Below, piece by piece: positions 54,191 to 62,891 of a stretch of DNA of 64,000 nt. The notes beneath the pieces were generated by a model. It did not search any database and was not told the DNA's origin. It saw only the letters and a program-made list of their open reading frames with translations. Source of the DNA: Gammaproteobacteria bacterium (GTDB lineage Bacteria; Gemmatimonadota; Gemmatimonadetes; Longimicrobiales; Gaopeijiaceae); contig JAPPHB010000075.1 of the NCBI GenBank assembly GCA_028821195.1, forward strand, positions 1-64,000, written 5' to 3'. Made by a program: the position numbers and the translations under genes. The first letter of the stretch is position 1. Each line of letters begins with the position of its first letter.

Positions 54191-55981
54191 ATGAAGACCG
54201 CCCTGTTCATCGGAGCCCTGCTCGTCACCTCGACCGCCGCCCAGGCACAGCAGCGACCCGAGCGCGACCCGAACAGCATGGGGGGCGGCGACTGCGCCGC
54301 CAACGTCTACAACTGCCGGGCAACGCCCAACCCGCTGCCTGAAGCGAACACGGTCTGGATCGAGGAGATGACGTGGATGGACGTCCGCGACGCCCTCGCC
54401 GACGGCAAGACCACGGCCATCATCCCCACCGGCGGCGTCGAGCCCAACGGGCCCTGGCTGGCCACCGGCAAGCACAACTTCGTGCTGCGCGCCAACTGCG
54501 ACGCCATCGCCCGGGAGCTGGGCGACGCCCTGTGCGCTCCGGTCATCAAGCTGGTGCCGGAGGGCAACATCGATCCGCCCAGCGGGCACATGACCAGCCC
54601 CGGCACCCTCAGCCTCCGCCAGGAGACCTTCGAGGCGCTGCTCACCGACGTCGCCCACAGCCTGAAGATGCACGGCTTCCGCAACATCCTCTTCATCGGC
54701 GACAGCGGCGGGAATCAGGGCGGCCAGCGCGCCGTCGCCGAGCGGCTGAACGAGCAATTCGCGGGCGCCGCGGTCGTGGCGCATGTGCAGGAGTACTACG
54801 ACTACAACTCCGTCACCCGCTACATGGCCTTCCGCGGACTCGAGGACGGCGAGAGCGACAGCCTCCACGACGACCCGATCATCACTCTCAACATGCTCTA
54901 CGACGACCCCTTCTCGGTGCGCTACGACGAGCGGGTCGCGGCGGGCAAGGCGACCATCAACGGCGTCTCCATCGAGGACCGGGTGCAGTCGCTCGAGTGG
55001 GCCCGCGAAATCGTGGAGTTCCGCGCGGAGCACACCGCAGACGCTATCCGCAACGCGATTGCCAACCGGGGCACCCTGCCCGCTCCCGACAGGTCCGCGA
55101 TGCGCGCCCGCTTCGCCGCCATGCGGGCCGCGGGTGCTGGTGGTCCGCCGCAGCGGCCCGAGCCCGATCCCCGCTCCATGGGCGGAGGGAACTGCAGCGC
55201 CAACGCCTACAACTGCGTGGACACCCCCAACCCGCTGCCCGAGGTGAGCACGCCCTGGATCGAGGAGATGACGTGGATGGACGTCCGCGACGCCCTCGCC
55301 AACGGCAAGACCACGGCCATCATCTCCACCGGCGGCGTCGAGCCCAACGGCCCCTGGCTGGTCACCGGAAAACACAACTACGTGCTGCGCGCCAACTGCC
55401 CGGCCATCGCGAAGAAGCTCGGGAACGCGCTCTGCGCCCCGGTCATCGAGACCGTGCCCGAAGGCAACATCGATCCGCCCAGCGGCCACATGACCAGCCC
55501 GGGCACCATCAGCCTGCGCCAGGAGACCTTCGAGGCGGTGCTCACCGATGTCGCGCACAGCCTGAAGATGCACGGCTTCGAGAACATCGTGCTCATCGGC
55601 GACAGCGGCGGGAACCAGCGCGGCATGGAGAACGTGGCCAATGCCCTGAACGATGCCTGGGGCGGCGAGGCCGCCGTGCACTTCATCCCGGAGTACTACC
55701 GCACCCCTCCGGGCACCCCGAACGTGCTGCGCGACCTGGGGATCGTCACCGACGACATGCCGCGCGACGGCCTGCACGACAGCCCCGGCATCACGTTCAA
55801 CATGATGCTCGACGACCCGGCCTCGGTGCGCTGGGCAGCGCGGGTCAGGACGGGTCAGGCGGTCATCAACGGCGTCTCCATCGCCGACCTGGGTGCGTCG
55901 CTCGAGATCGCCCGCCAGATCGCCGACGCCCGCACCGAGCGCACCGCACGCCTCATCGAGGAGAGAATCGGGAACAGGTAG
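54191..55981 (+). CDS. Exported protein with two tandem creatininase-family domains
   Basis: A 596-residue protein: signal peptide (ends AAQAQ) then two copies of a creatininase-like domain, residues about 21-300 and 321-590. Each copy begins with a Cys-x6-Cys motif (C35/C42 and C335/C342), then WIEEMTWMDVRDALA, the segment GGVEPNGPWL with E84/E384, GKHN (H95/H395), SGHMTSPGT and IGDSGGNQ (D171/D471). Creatininase-family enzymes are metal-dependent amidohydrolases; the classical E-x-H-G-P-H ligand motif and NGHGGN are changed here, so metal binding and reaction need proof. GGAGGAGAG precedes the start. The amidase gene follows after 34 bp and is probably co-transcribed. Confidence 0.85.
   Translation: MKTALFIGALLVTSTAAQAQQRPERDPNSMGGGDCAANVYNCRATPNPLPEANTVWIEEMTWMDVRDALADGKTTAIIPTGGVEPNGPWLATGKHNFVLRANCDAIARELGDALCAPVIKLVPEGNIDPPSGHMTSPGTLSLRQETFEALLTDVAHSLKMHGFRNILFIGDSGGNQGGQRAVAERLNEQFAGAAVVAHVQEYYDYNSVTRYMAFRGLEDGESDSLHDDPIITLNMLYDDPFSVRYDERVAAGKATINGVSIEDRVQSLEWAREIVEFRAEHTADAIRNAIANRGTLPAPDRSAMRARFAAMRAAGAGGPPQRPEPDPRSMGGGNCSANAYNCVDTPNPLPEVSTPWIEEMTWMDVRDALANGKTTAIISTGGVEPNGPWLVTGKHNYVLRANCPAIAKKLGNALCAPVIETVPEGNIDPPSGHMTSPGTISLRQETFEAVLTDVAHSLKMHGFENIVLIGDSGGNQRGMENVANALNDAWGGEAAVHFIPEYYRTPPGTPNVLRDLGIVTDDMPRDGLHDSPGITFNMMLDDPASVRWAARVRTGQAVINGVSIADLGASLEIARQIADARTERTARLIEERIGNR
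54351..55620 (+). repeat. 900-bp-offset internal duplication within the double creatininase gene
   Basis: Bases 54351-54720 and 55251-55620 align without a gap at an offset of exactly 900 bp. In the best 60-bp stretch (54361-54420 against 55261-55320) only one base differs; elsewhere differences are mostly at third codon positions. It records a tandem duplication of the whole 300-codon domain unit, still recent enough to keep DNA-level similarity. Confidence 0.9.
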
Positions 55982-56015
55982 GATCATCGCGGGGCGACAG
56001 GGAAAGAGAGCGAGG

Positions 56016-57641
56016 ATGGATCGAAGAACCTTCATAGGCACGACCGCGGCAGGCGGTGCGGGACTGGCGATGACCTCCGCCTGTTCCCCGCCCGCCTCCG
56101 ACTCGCCCGGCGACGCACAGGCACCGGACGAGATCCCGCCCTTCGATTTCGACGAAGTCACGGTCGACGATCTGCAGCGCATGATGGAGTCGGGCGAGCA
56201 TACCGCCCGCTCCATCACGCAGGCGTACATCGAGCGCATCGAGGCGATGGACCGGCAGGGCCCGGAGCTTCGCTCGATGATCGAGATCAACCCGGACGCG
56301 CTCGAGATCGCCGACGAGCTGGACGCCGAGCGCCGCGCCGGCGGGCCGCGCGGGCCGCTGCACGGAATTCCGGTCGCGCTCAAGGACAACCTCGACACCC
56401 ACGACCGCATGACCACCACGGCGGGGTCGCTCGCGCTCGAGGGCTCCATCCCGCCGCGCGACTCCTTCGTGGCCGAGCGCCTGCGCGCCGCCGGCGCCAT
56501 CCTGCTGGGGAAGGCCAACATGAGCGAGTGGGCCTACTTCCGGGGCGAGCGGGCCACCAGCGGCTGGAGCGCGCGCGGCGGGCAATGCGTGAACCCCTAC
56601 GCCCTCAACCGCAACCCCTGCGGGTCGAGCTCAGGCTCCGGGGTGGCGGCCTCGGCCAACCTGTGCGCCCTGACCGTCGGCACCGAGACCGGGGGCTCCA
56701 TCATGTGCCCCTCCTCGAGCAACGGCATCGTGGGCATCAAGCCCACGGTGGGGCTGTGGAGCCGGTCGGGCATCATCCCCATCTCCCACTCCCAGGACAC
56801 GGCGGGGCCCATGACCCGCACCGTGCGCGACGCCGCCATCCTCCTGGGCGGAGCCGTGGGCGTGGACCCGCGCGACGAAGCCACCTCGCACAGTGAGGGC
56901 AATTTCCACACCGACTACACGCAATTCCTCGATTCCGCCGGCCTCCAGGGGGCACGCATCGGCGTGGCGCGCTCCTTCACCGGCTTCGATCCCCGCGTCA
57001 TGGCGCTCTTCGAGGATGCTATCCAGGCGATGCGCGACGCGGGCGCGGTTATCGTGGACCCCGCCAACCTGCCCGTGGCAAACTGGAGAGACGAACTCCC
57101 GCTCATCGTACTCGAATACGAGTTCAAGACAGACCTGAACGCCTACCTGGCGACGCTGGGACCGGATGCGCCGGTGCGCACCCTGGCGGAGATCATCGAG
57201 TTCAACGAACAGAACGCCGAACTGGAGATGCCTTTCTTCGGTCAGCAGCGCATGATCGCGTCACAGGCGCGCGGCCCGCTCACCGACGAGGTCTACCTGA
57301 ACGCGGTGCGCACCATCCAGCGCGGCAACCGCGAGGATGGCATCGATGCCCTGATGAACGAGCACCAACTGGACGCCATCGTCGCCCCCACCCGCGACCT
57401 CCCCTGGACCACCGACCACATAAAGGGCGACCGGCTGGACGGCGGGAGCAGCGCGGGGCCAGCCGCCATCGCGGGCTACCCGGACATCAGCGTGCCCATG
57501 GGGTTCGTGTCGGGGCTGCCGGCGGGGGTTTCGTTCTTCGGACGCGCCTGGAGCGAGCCCGTGCTCATCCGCATCGCCTACGCTTTCGAGCAGGCCACGC
57601 AGCACCGCCGGGCGCCGACCTTCGCGCCCACGCTGGGATAG
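56016..57641 (+). CDS. Amidase-signature enzyme, probable Tat lipoprotein
   Basis: A 541-residue amidase. MDRRTFIGTTAAGGAGLAMT is a twin-arginine signal followed by a lipobox cysteine (Cys23). The triad is K123 in VALKDNLDTHD, serines 204-206 in NPCGSSSGSGVAAS and nucleophile S228 in TETGGSIMCPSSSNG; the SSSG form marks the peptide-amidase-like branch. It hydrolyses a carboxamide or peptide-amide outside the cytoplasm. GAGAGCGAGG precedes the start at 56016. It lies 34 bp after the double creatininase gene, and its C-terminus converges on the single-domain creatininase gene (54-bp gap). Confidence 0.9.
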   Translation: MDRRTFIGTTAAGGAGLAMTSACSPPASDSPGDAQAPDEIPPFDFDEVTVDDLQRMMESGEHTARSITQAYIERIEAMDRQGPELRSMIEINPDALEIADELDAERRAGGPRGPLHGIPVALKDNLDTHDRMTTTAGSLALEGSIPPRDSFVAERLRAAGAILLGKANMSEWAYFRGERATSGWSARGGQCVNPYALNRNPCGSSSGSGVAASANLCALTVGTETGGSIMCPSSSNGIVGIKPTVGLWSRSGIIPISHSQDTAGPMTRTVRDAAILLGGAVGVDPRDEATSHSEGNFHTDYTQFLDSAGLQGARIGVARSFTGFDPRVMALFEDAIQAMRDAGAVIVDPANLPVANWRDELPLIVLEYEFKTDLNAYLATLGPDAPVRTLAEIIEFNEQNAELEMPFFGQQRMIASQARGPLTDEVYLNAVRTIQRGNREDGIDALMNEHQLDAIVAPTRDLPWTTDHIKGDRLDGGSSAGPAAIAGYPDISVPMGFVSGLPAGVSFFGRAWSEPVLIRIAYAFEQATQHRRAPTFAPTLG

Positions 57642-57695
57642 GAGCCCCGGCCGGGGACCGTACCCCGTGTCGGACGCGGCAGGCTTGCGCCCGGG

Positions 57696-58592
57696 TTACC
57701 GCCCCATGCTCTCCCGGATCGCGCGCACCGTGATCTCGGTGCGGTAGGCGATCAGCGCCTCGCCGATCTCGATGGTCCGCTCGACCGGCCCCAGCTCCAC
57801 CTCGTTGATCGAGTAGAGCCCCGCCTCCATCCGCTGCCGGGCGCGAATGCGCTCCGGATCCGTGGTGGCCACGATCGACGAATAGTGCACGTCGTCGTGA
57901 TAGATGTCGCGCGTGGCGGAGCAGATGTCCGGTTTCTGGAAGAGCCCGAGTTCCTCCTCCAGGAACTCGCAGCTCCAGATGTCCTCCCGGTAATACTCCT
58001 CGATGTAGTGGGCCCGCGCGGTGCCGCCCCAGTACTCGTTGAGTTTTTCCGCCGTGTCCGACATGCCGTTCTGATTCCCGCCGCTGTCACCAATGAAGAC
58101 GACATCCGTGAACCCCTGGCTCTTCAGGCTGTTGGCCACATCCTCGAGCACCATGCGGAACGTCTCCTGGCGCACGCTCAGGGTGCCAGGGTAGCGGATG
58201 TTCTCCGGATCCCCCTCGGGCACGTACTTCATCACCGGCGCGCACAGCGCATTGCCAAGCTCGCGCGCGATCGCGTCGCACATCGCCTCAAGGACGTAGT
58301 TGTGCTTGCCGCCCGCCATATAGGGGCCGTTCTGCTCGACGCCCCCGGTCGCGATGATGCCGATCGTTTTCCCCGATGCAATCTCGTCGCGCACCTCCAT
58401 CCAGGTCAGCTCGTCGATCCAGATGGAGTTGATGCCCTCAATGGGCCGCGGCGCGGTCCTCATCTCCTCCTGGCGCCGTTGCCGCTCGGCGAGTTGCTCC
58501 GGGGTGAGGTTGCGCCGTCCCTGCGCCTCGGCGGGCGATGCAGGCAGCAGGGTGAGCACCAACGCGCCAAGTATCCATTTCGCCGATTTCAT
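57696..58592 (-). CDS. Exported single-domain creatininase-family protein
   Basis: A 298-residue paralogue of the double-domain protein: signal peptide (ends AEAQ), INSIWIDELTWMEVRDEIAS, GGVEQNGPYMAGGKHNYVLE (E86, N88, H97) and IGDSGGNQ (D169). It lacks the N-terminal cysteine pair and has PENIRYPGTLSV where the double protein has a histidine before the same glycine. AGGAG precedes the ATG at 58592, which is preferred to the ATG at 58610. It faces the amidase gene and is divergent from the metal-efflux operon. Confidence 0.83.
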   Translation of the reverse strand: MKSAKWILGALVLTLLPASPAEAQGRRNLTPEQLAERQRRQEEMRTAPRPIEGINSIWIDELTWMEVRDEIASGKTIGIIATGGVEQNGPYMAGGKHNYVLEAMCDAIARELGNALCAPVMKYVPEGDPENIRYPGTLSVRQETFRMVLEDVANSLKSQGFTDVVFIGDSGGNQNGMSDTAEKLNEYWGGTARAHYIEEYYREDIWSCEFLEEELGLFQKPDICSATRDIYHDDVHYSSIVATTDPERIRARQRMEAGLYSINEVELGPVERTIEIGEALIAYRTEITVRAIRESMGR

Positions 58593-58993
58593 GTCGTCCG
58601 CTCCTCTCACGCAGGTCCGTCGTCACCGCCCCTGAAGTCCGGGCGTTCCGGTATTGTGAACCGCGCGGGGGCAGCGGTCAATCGCCTGGTGGACAGCGCG
58701 CGCTCCTCGCACACGCAGGCGTCATCCGTCCTCAAGCCGACCGGTTCCTCCACGTTCGCCGTCAGCACACGCCACAGCGCAGTCTCCGGACCTGTTGACG
58801 CTCGCCGGAAGGTGGTCGCATACTGCTCTCTGACTCGATGGCTTTCCGAAAAGGTCGCATTCTGCCGAACAAATGTCGCTTGCCCTTTGTGTCGTCGGGA
58901 GTCATGAATAAACGCATGTCGCGCATACCCGATCGACGGTGGCAGGGTGACCCGGCGACCACGCTTCCCGTCTTCCCGGACCGGGCAGGTCAG
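58593..58993. other. Gene-free stretch between divergent creatininase and metal-efflux genes
   Basis: Apart from a candidate promoter at 58795-58824 and a few in-frame ATGs of the efflux gene, I see no ORF, strong hairpin or repeat here. The last part (58904-58993) may be coding if the CDF gene starts at 58904. Confidence 0.5.
58795..58824 (+). promoter_or_regulatory. Candidate promoter of the metal-efflux operon
   Basis: TTGACG (58795-58800) and CATACT (58819-58824) are 18 bases apart; matches to the sigma70 consensus are 5/6 and 4/6. Transcription would begin near 58831, leaving too little leader for the ATG at 58838 and favouring a later start of the first gene. There is no clear MerR- or ArsR-type dyad between the boxes. 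Confidence 0.4.
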
Positions 58994-60025
58994 ATGACAT
59001 TGACGACATCAGGTGGTCCCGATGCCGGTTCCCAGGTTGGAAACCCGGCCCTTCACGATCACTCCGCACACGGTCATCAGGATCTCCTGCAGGGCGGTCC
59101 GGACCGACCGGATGCCTCGGCGGCCGAGGGCAGGAAGAGTCTGACGATCGCGCTGGTGCTGATCGTCGGATACATGATCGCGGAGGTGACCGCCGGATAC
59201 CTGTCGGGGAGCCTCATCCTGCTCGCCCACGCCGGACACATGCTCGCGGATGCCGTCTCTATCGGGCTGGCGCTGGTCGCCATGCGCTTCTCCGCTCAAT
59301 CCGCCACCGCGGAACGCACGTACGGGTTCCATCGGACGGAAGTCCTCGCAGCTCTCGTCAACGCGCTCACGCTCTGGGGCATTTCCGTCGCCGTGCTCCT
59401 TGAAGCGTATCGTCGTCTCTCCGAGGCCCCGGAAGTTCAAGGCGGGCTCATGCTGATCGTGGGATCGATCGGCCTCGTCGTGAACATATCGGCCCTCTGG
59501 ATCATGCACGGGTCGGCTCAGAAGAGCGTCAACGTGGAAGGCGTGCATCAGCACATGATCACCGACCTGCTGGGGTCCGTCGCGGTCGTCGTGGCCGGCG
59601 TGCTGGTCTGGGCGTTCGGGTGGCATGGCGCCGACCCGGCCCTGAGTTTGCTGATCGGCATCCTGATCCTGTCCAGCACCTGGCGCCTGCTGTCCAAGGT
59701 GGTTCAGGTGCTCCTGGAGGGCACCCCGGAACACATCGACGTCTATTCGCTCTGCCACCGGATCGAACAGCTGGACGGGGTTACGGTCATCCACGATGTC
59801 CACTGCTGGACCCTGGCTCCGGGGTACGATGCCCTCACCGCCCATATTCTTGTCGAGCCCGGCTACGAGTCGGACGTCGGGCACGAATCGCTGCTGGACC
59901 GGATCCGGGATATCGCCTACCAGGAATTCAACATACACCACATCACCGTGCAGCTTGAAACCAGGGCGGGCCGCTGTCTCGAGGCGCACCACGTCGACCA
60001 CCTGCTGGCGACGGCACGCATGTGA
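58994..60025 (+). CDS. czcD: Cation diffusion facilitator (CzcD/ZitB-like zinc/cadmium exporter)
   Basis: A CDF transporter of 343 residues from the ATG at 58994, with a His-rich N-terminus (HDHSAHGH), six membrane segments and the transport-site motifs H82-x3-D86 (HMLAD, TM2) and H187-x3-D191 (HMITD, TM5), the HD-HD form usual for Zn/Cd export by proton exchange. The C-terminal domain has VHCWTLAPGYDALTAHILVE and a late EAHH. ATGs at 58838 and 58904 are also in frame; family length favours 58994, but 58904, after GGGAG, is possible. The tolC-like gene begins in its stop codon region. Confidence 0.87.
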   Translation: MTLTTSGGPDAGSQVGNPALHDHSAHGHQDLLQGGPDRPDASAAEGRKSLTIALVLIVGYMIAEVTAGYLSGSLILLAHAGHMLADAVSIGLALVAMRFSAQSATAERTYGFHRTEVLAALVNALTLWGISVAVLLEAYRRLSEAPEVQGGLMLIVGSIGLVVNISALWIMHGSAQKSVNVEGVHQHMITDLLGSVAVVVAGVLVWAFGWHGADPALSLLIGILILSSTWRLLSKVVQVLLEGTPEHIDVYSLCHRIEQLDGVTVIHDVHCWTLAPGYDALTAHILVEPGYESDVGHESLLDRIRDIAYQEFNIHHITVQLETRAGRCLEAHHVDHLLATARM

Positions 60026-60075
60026 ACGAGAGTGCGGCCGTGGGATTCGTCATGGCCGGTCCGGGGAGGAGAGGA

Positions 60076-61335
60076 ATGCTGGAGTCGGCTCCGCGAACGC
60101 TTCTCGCGGTTCTGGGGCTCGTCGGCCTTCTCTGCCTGCCCCGCTCGGCGGCCCCTCAGGACGCCGTCCGTCGCGTCACCCTGACCGAAGCTCTCCGGGA
60201 GTTCGCCGAGAACAGCCTGGCGTTGAAGATCGCGCGTTCCGAGGCCGCCCGGACCGCGGGAGCCGCGCGCCAGTCGCGAGCGTACGCGAACCCGTCGTTC
60301 ACCATCGGCCGCGACGACCTGGGGCATGGGTCGGAGAAGTTCTGGGAAGAGACGATGCAGTTCGTTCAGCAGGTTGAATGGCCGGGCCGGACCTCGGCGC
60401 GCGGCCGGGCCGCCACCCACACCATCAATGCCGGTGCGGCCCGCCTGCGGGCGGACTCGATTCAGCTCGCCTTCGAAGTTCGGGAGTCGTATGCCATGGC
60501 GTGGCTCGCCGAAGAGTCGGAACTAACCATACGCCAGGCTGCCGATGTGATACGGAGTGTGGCGGAGGACGCCGAGGTCCGTCTGGAAGCGGGAGACATC
60601 TCCGACTACGAAACCCGGAGGCTGCGACTGGAACGGGTGCGGGCGGAACAGGATGTGACGGAGGCGGGGATCCGGACCCGGGCCGCGCGCAGACAACTGG
60701 CCGCGCTCATCGCACCCGGGACGGAGGCGGAAGAGGTCGGGCCGTCGGCGGCGCTGCGGGGCGTGCCGCCGCCGATGGCGCGCGAGGACGCGCTGCGCCT
60801 CCTGACTGCCAGGCCGGACCTGGAAGCGGCGGCACGGGAACTGGACGCCGCGCAGGCCGAAGTCGACATCGCACGTTCCTACTGGGTACCGGCCCCTACT
60901 CTCGGCGTCGGATACAGGCATCATCTCGACGGCTTCGCCGGGGCCAGCGTGGGTCTGGATCTTCCGCTTCCGCTGTTCGACCGGGGAGCGGGGGCTCGCG
61001 AAGAGGCGGCGGCCCAGAGTTCCGCGGCGGCATATCGGCTCGACCTGAGGCGGCGGCTGGCGGAGAACGACCTCCTCAACGCTGCGGATCGCTATGCGGC
61101 CAGCCGCGCGCGCGTCGAGGTGGCGGCGGATGTACTCCTGGCGGATGGCGAGGCCCTGCTTTCGTCCGCGACAGCCGCCTACGGCGAGAACGAAATGACG
61201 CTCCTGGAGTTGCTCGACGCCGCCAGCGCGTTCCAGGACGCACGCTTGAGCGCGCTGTCTCTGCGATCGGAAGCATGGATCGCCTACTACGACCTGCTTC
61301 GCGCCATGGGGACGGCCCCGGAGGAGGAACGATGA
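60076..61335 (+). CDS. czcC: TolC/CzcC-family outer membrane efflux protein
   Basis: A 419-residue outer-membrane factor: signal peptide (LLAVLGLVGLLCLPRSAAPQ), then two repeats of the helical hairpin/beta-strand pattern, VTLTEALREFAENSLALKIA with SRAYANPSFTIGRDD, and AARELDAAQAEVDIARSYWV with VGLDLPLPLFDRGAG. It forms the exit duct of the tripartite pump. I take the ATG at 60076 because GGGGAGGAGAGG sits directly before it; the GTG at 60022 overlaps the CDF stop and is also in frame. It overlaps the adaptor gene by four bases (ATGA). Confidence 0.87.
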   Translation: MLESAPRTLLAVLGLVGLLCLPRSAAPQDAVRRVTLTEALREFAENSLALKIARSEAARTAGAARQSRAYANPSFTIGRDDLGHGSEKFWEETMQFVQQVEWPGRTSARGRAATHTINAGAARLRADSIQLAFEVRESYAMAWLAEESELTIRQAADVIRSVAEDAEVRLEAGDISDYETRRLRLERVRAEQDVTEAGIRTRAARRQLAALIAPGTEAEEVGPSAALRGVPPPMAREDALRLLTARPDLEAAARELDAAQAEVDIARSYWVPAPTLGVGYRHHLDGFAGASVGLDLPLPLFDRGAGAREEAAAQSSAAAYRLDLRRRLAENDLLNAADRYAASRARVEVAADVLLADGEALLSSATAAYGENEMTLLELLDAASAFQDARLSALSLRSEAWIAYYDLLRAMGTAPEEER

Positions 61336-62879
61336 TACGCAAGGTAGTGGATGCCCGGATATTGGTTTCGTTGCTGGCCCTGGGATTCCTGGGCTGCGGC
61401 GGAGGTGCGGACGAAAGCGCGGCCGACCCGGCCCACGATCCGCACGTGGGCGGGGGGTTCTTTACGCGGCTCGCGGACGGGATCGAGCTCTTCGTCGAGT
61501 ACCCGCACCTGATCGAGGGCGCGGAGAGCGAGGAGCCCTGGGAAGTCCATTTCACCTGGGTGGAAGGCTGGCGGCCCGTCGACGGCGCGACCGTGGCGAT
61601 GTCCATGTCCGGACCCGGCGGCATGCGCGAGGAAATCGCGGCGGAGCCCGAGATTCCCGGCGTGTACATCGTTTCTCCCATGGTGCCGGCAGCCGGAGAC
61701 TGGAGCGTCGACTTCGCGTTGTCGGTCGACGGCCGCGATTACGCGATACACGCAGGCGAGATCGAGGTGTTCGGGGACGAGGACGAGGTCGATTCGCACG
61801 AAGGACACGACCACGCGGAAGACGAGGTGCACGCGGAACAGGTCACGGGGTCGATCACGCTGGCCAAGGAAGAGCAGTGGTCGTTTCCGTTCGCGATCGC
61901 GATCGCGGAAGAGCGCGAGATTCCCGCCTCCTTTGCCGCGGCGGGCGAACTCGTGGCCCCTCCCGGCGGCCTGGTGCACGTTTCCTCTCCGGTTGCCGGG
62001 CTCGTGCAAGTGGACGGAACGTCGCTCGGGCCGGGCGACTTCGTCCGAAGCGGACAGGTCCTGGCCCTCATCGCGCCCACCAGCCTGAACGAGTCGTATG
62101 CGCGGACACGCGCCGACGTGGTCGCGGCGGAACGCGAGGCCGAGAGGGCCGAGCGCCTCCTTTCGGCCGGCGCCATCCCCGCTCGCCGGCTGGAGGAGGC
62201 GAGGCGGGATCTCAACGTTGCGGTTTCGGCGTTCGAGGCGATCGGAGGCGCTCCAGGCAGCGTCGACGGCGATGATCCCGATTCCGATCTCTATCGCCTT
62301 CGCAGTCCCATCGACGGCGTAGTCGCAGCCCGGGATATGGCGCTCGGCCAGCAGGTCGCGGTCGGAGAGCACGCGTTCACGATCGTGAACGCGGCGACGC
62401 TCTGGTTCGTGGCCAGGGTCCCCGCCCGCTACGCGTTGGAGACGAGCCGGATCCGGGGTGCCTGGTTCACCGTGGAAGGGGGCTCGAGCACCTACACCGC
62501 AACCCGGGTCCTTTCCGTTGGAGACGTGATCGACCCGGCCAGCCGCACCCTTCCGGTACGGTTTGCGGTCGCGAACGCCGAACGCGCCCTGAAGGTGGGG
62601 ATGCTGGCGGAGGGCCAGATCCTCGTCGGCGATCCGGTGCGGGGTCCGGCGGTGCCGGCATCAGCGATTCAGGATGAGAACGGCCTCTCCGTCGTCTATG
62701 TCAAAGTGACCGGCGACACATTCGACCGCCGGGTGATCGACGTGGGTGCCTCGGACGGATCGTGGACCCTCGTCGCCTCCGGCCTCGAGATCGGGGAGCA
62801 GGTGGTGACCACGGGAGCCTATCAGGTCAATCTCGCCGCGCTGGGCACCATCGAGCCGTCCGATGGCCACGCTCACTAG
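61332..62879 (+). CDS. czcB: RND efflux periplasmic adaptor (CzcB/CusB-like) with an extra N-terminal domain
   Basis: A 515-residue lipoprotein-type adaptor (ALGFLGC, Cys22). Before the usual adaptor core it carries a beta-sandwich domain of about 120 residues (FFTRLADGIELFVEYPHLIE through YAIHAGEIEVF) and an Asp/Glu/His-rich linker at residues 149-169. The core has VHVSSPVAGLVQVDG, a short alpha-hairpin (ARTRADVVAAEREAERAERL), a barrel-sandwich return LRSPIDGVVAARDMALGQQV and a membrane-proximal domain. It joins the RND pump to the outer-membrane channel. The His/acid linker is a likely metal-binding spot. It is coupled to tolC upstream and ends 12 bp before the RND gene. Confidence 0.88.
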   Translation: MIRKVVDARILVSLLALGFLGCGGGADESAADPAHDPHVGGGFFTRLADGIELFVEYPHLIEGAESEEPWEVHFTWVEGWRPVDGATVAMSMSGPGGMREEIAAEPEIPGVYIVSPMVPAAGDWSVDFALSVDGRDYAIHAGEIEVFGDEDEVDSHEGHDHAEDEVHAEQVTGSITLAKEEQWSFPFAIAIAEEREIPASFAAAGELVAPPGGLVHVSSPVAGLVQVDGTSLGPGDFVRSGQVLALIAPTSLNESYARTRADVVAAEREAERAERLLSAGAIPARRLEEARRDLNVAVSAFEAIGGAPGSVDGDDPDSDLYRLRSPIDGVVAARDMALGQQVAVGEHAFTIVNAATLWFVARVPARYALETSRIRGAWFTVEGGSSTYTATRVLSVGDVIDPASRTLPVRFAVANAERALKVGMLAEGQILVGDPVRGPAVPASAIQDENGLSVVYVKVTGDTFDRRVIDVGASDGSWTLVASGLEIGEQVVTTGAYQVNLAALGTIEPSDGHAH

Positions 62880-62891
62880 CAGGGAGCCGGG

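Noticed and set aside
58838-58993. Longer N-terminus for the CDF transporter
   Set aside because: The ATG at 58838 would lie only a few bases after the predicted transcription start and adds 52 residues not typical of the family; 58904 remains possible.
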